Assembly: GCA_023386315.1 (NCBI GenBank) | Contig: JAEWJZ010000014.1 | Span: 129,001 to 193,000, forward strand | Source of the DNA: Bacillota bacterium | GTDB lineage: Bacteria > Bacillota > Clostridia > Lachnospirales > Lachnospiraceae | Direction: 5' to 3' | Length of the DNA stretch: 64,000 nt | The notes under the pieces: model-generated | Database searches by the model: none | What the model saw: the letters and a program-made list of their open reading frames with translations, nothing else | What the model was told of the DNA's origin: nothing | In this document: piece by piece, positions 63,831 through 64,000 of the stretch | Layout: the number at the start of each line of letters is the position of its first letter | Position numbering within the stretch: the first letter of the stretch is position 1 | Program-made: the position numbers and the translations under genes

Positions 63831-64000
63831 TTATTTGCTGACTTGTACGATTGCACAGCTGTTGGGCTCATTAACCTTCAGTTCCTTGCCGTTCATAATT
63901 AAAAGCCCTTTTTCGTAATCCACCATAAAGAAGGTAATGCTTCCAGTCTCATGGTTAATGGAAGCAATGTGCCTGTCATCCGGGAATACGCAGATATCTT
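63831..64000 (-). CDS. Lactonase family protein (6-phosphogluconolactonase-like), 3' end
   Basis: Only the last 55 or so residues are in the window, on the minus strand; the gene continues past base 64000. FPDDRHIASINHETGSITFF, then VDYEKGLLIMNGKEL and VNEPNSCAIVQ, fits the last blade of seven-bladed lactonases of the YbhE/Pgl type, which close each blade with the phrase 'p-c-i'. The call rests on a short segment. It is the upstream neighbour of aroC. Confidence 0.55.
   Translation of the reverse strand, partial: DICVFPDDRHIASINHETGSITFFMVDYEKGLLIMNGKELKVNEPNSCAIVQVSK

Overview
The window reads as a chromosome segment of a Clostridia-class Firmicute. The best fit is a Lachnospiraceae member of the Lacrimispora/Hungatella type. 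Supporting signs are strong AGGAGG-type ribosome binding sites, sigma-A-like promoters, a type-2 LeuA, an XpaC/TelA pair, a class B sortase, YesM/YesN regulation and moderate GC. The genus is inference. No rRNA, tRNA, CRISPR array, insertion sequence or phage gene was found, and no stretch over 300 bases lacks a gene.

Region 1 (1-16.7 kb) is a surface-glycan cluster read mostly leftward. It holds UDP-galactopyranose mutase, a GT8 and five GT2 transferases, a DegT aminotransferase beside an ATP-grasp ligase, two flippases, DUF2142 and DUF2304 membrane proteins and, at the end of one operon, an AllE-type bicupin. Four leftward promoters in this region share one architecture (TTTAC-A/T, 17 bp, TA-AAT-like). 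A secreted L,D-transpeptidase is inserted in the opposite direction.

Region 2 (16.8-24.1 kb) is housekeeping: a GNAT enzyme, leuA, telA/xpaC, glmM and a class B sortase.

Region 3 (24.2-39.5 kb) is the most notable part. A nine-gene leftward operon matches the Bacillus ydaJKLMN / Listeria pss type of c-di-GMP-controlled exopolysaccharide machine. It has a BcsA-like synthase, a BcsB-like subunit, a DUF2334 protein and a degenerate GGDEF receptor that keeps its RxxD I-site. To these it adds UDP-GlcNAc 2-epimerase, a GtrB-like transferase, two large membrane proteins and a thioredoxin-GH8 fusion. Next to the operon's distal end, and divergent from it in direction of reading, lies a BTAD transcription factor. 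Its C-terminus also looks like a degenerate GGDEF domain with an RxxD motif, so two candidate c-di-GMP sensors flank one polysaccharide system.

Region 4 (39.8-52.2 kb) holds an HD hydrolase, small secreted proteins, malQ, a SIMPL lipoprotein, glgB coupled to an MscS channel, a DUF3810 metalloprotein, signal peptidase I and an IlvD/Edd dehydratase.

Region 5 (52.3-59.6 kb) is a visibly AT-richer block: a sugar ABC importer without ATPase or glycosidase, and a divergent YesM/YesN two-component system.

Region 6 (59.7-64 kb) holds a serine hydrolase / pyrophosphatase-like / VOC operon, a FadR-type regulator, rpiB, aroC and the end of a lactonase gene.
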